64,000 bases of DNA from Vulcanococcus sp. Its GTDB lineage: Bacteria > Cyanobacteriota > Cyanobacteriia > PCC-6307 > Cyanobiaceae. The position numbers and the translations under genes are program-made. Numbering within the stretch: position 1 is the stretch's first letter; each line of letters opens with the position of its first letter. The notes below the pieces were generated by a model. That model did no database searches. It was not told the DNA's origin and worked only from the letters and a program-made list of their open reading frames with translations. Positions 63,660-64,000 of this stretch are shown in pieces. The stretch lies in the NCBI GenBank assembly GCA_019264575.1, contig JAHUZV010000020.1, positions 1 through 64,000 on the forward strand, given 5' to 3'.

Positions 63660-64000
63660 TGCACGAGTCGCTTCTTTTCGCCCGCACACTCTGCGGTCAC
63701 TACAGCAATCGCGATCAGGCCCAGGCTGACCCGAGCAAGTTTGCTCACATCAATATTTTCTTTTTACCGCTTCCCTGGGAGGTGTTTCAGGGCCCAGGCT
63801 TCTACTCAGAGCAAAGTTATGACCACGATCCTTGGCGCCCGTACCGCCAAGGCGTTCATCGCTTGCGCGAAGGCCAAGCTGGAGCCCACGTTGTTGAGAA
63901 CTTTGGTCTGAGCAATCCCGAGCGTGTTGCTGGAGCGCCGCAACACCGCTCACTCCTTAACGAAATCAAGAGTGATCGCCTGCAACCGCGTTGCGGTTGT
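63659..64000 (+). CDS. cpeT: Phycoerythrin bilin lyase CpeT (5' part)
   Basis: 114 codons from ATG 63659; the gene continues beyond the window. LLFARTLCGHYSNRDQAQAD, NIFFLPLPWEVFQG and FYSEQSYDHDPWRPYRQGVH match CpeT of the cpeR-S-T operons. It differs clearly from the two CpcT-like copies at 52005 and 56245. CpeT is thought to attach phycoerythrobilin to the distal cysteine of beta-phycoerythrin. Confidence 0.93.
   Translation, partial: MHESLLFARTLCGHYSNRDQAQADPSKFAHINIFFLPLPWEVFQGPGFYSEQSYDHDPWRPYRQGVHRLREGQAGAHVVENFGLSNPERVAGAPQHRSLLNEIKSDRLQPRCGC

Noticed and set aside
51607..64000. Integrase and direct repeat expected for a tRNA-Phe integrated island
   Set aside because: No integrase gene and no duplicate of the tRNA 3' end was found inside the window; the island's far end lies outside it, so integration cannot be shown.
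1..64000. CRISPR arrays, rRNA genes, prophage genes
   Set aside because: None was recognised anywhere in the window.

Overview
The window is a high-GC chromosome segment from a unicellular picocyanobacterium of the Synechococcus/Cyanobium type. The evidence is psbA (5' end only), psaA-psaB, psbB-psbT, psbM, ferredoxin-dependent glutamate synthase, LL-diaminopimelate aminotransferase, an MPBQ methyltransferase like Sll0418, and a phycobilisome rod locus with phycoerythrin-I type linkers and lyases. At least seven copies of the HIP1 octamer GCGATCGC were seen by eye outside the phycobilisome locus, which fits a freshwater or euryhaline lineage better than open-ocean Synechococcus. This is an inference; no phylogeny was run.

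Layout. 1-10 kb: psbA end, two adjacent radical-SAM genes (cofG and a BchE-like one), a minus-strand clpS-CPBP protease-response regulator-histidine kinase operon, dapL, and a divergent 2.7-kb fused radical-SAM gene. 10-16 kb: rne with a 377-nt leader, rnhB, pheA, an MPBQ/MSBQ methyltransferase and a Lon-substrate-binding-domain gene. 16-21 kb: the str operon rpsL-rpsG-fusA-tuf-rpsJ, read on the minus strand. 21-33 kb: an IscA-like protein, a phosphodiester glycosidase, Fd-GOGAT, lipA, tRNA-Pro, a CbiG-CobJ fusion and a proline/glutamate-rich lipoprotein. 33-38 kb: psaA-psaB. 38-51.6 kb: housekeeping genes (Sua5/YrdC, prmC, dprA, thioesterase, Usp), the psbM / ferredoxin / psbB-psbT photosystem II group, then nrdR, rpsA, HAD, metK, FGGY kinase, DUF2470 and comF.

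51.6-64 kb is the accessory part, starting directly after tRNA-Phe(GAA). First come a small unknown gene, a cpcT-type lyase and a broken cpcG with two frameshifts and one nonsense codon. Then comes about 2.3 kb of transposon debris: an IS21 istA fragment, an IS256-family transposase with two in-frame TAG codons, and an IS5/IS1182-like fragment, with large inverted repeats. After it a second cpcT-type gene, a 139-aa unknown, a divergent phycobiliprotein-fold protein that keeps the C-x-R-D bilin-binding signature, an intact cpcG, a pentapeptide-repeat protein, three rod linkers (one a 538-aa double-domain CpeC type), a 56-aa unknown, and cpeS-cpeT running off the end.

How it fits together: the second half of the locus supplies the rod-core linker, rod linkers and bilin lyases needed to build phycoerythrin-containing rods. 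The first half looks like the scar of an older cpcT-cpcG module that became redundant when the present module arrived or was duplicated. The most interesting candidate for something not well described is the block 56.2-59.3 kb: a paralogous lyase, an unknown protein, a phycobiliprotein-like protein and a pentapeptide-repeat protein around the intact cpcG.
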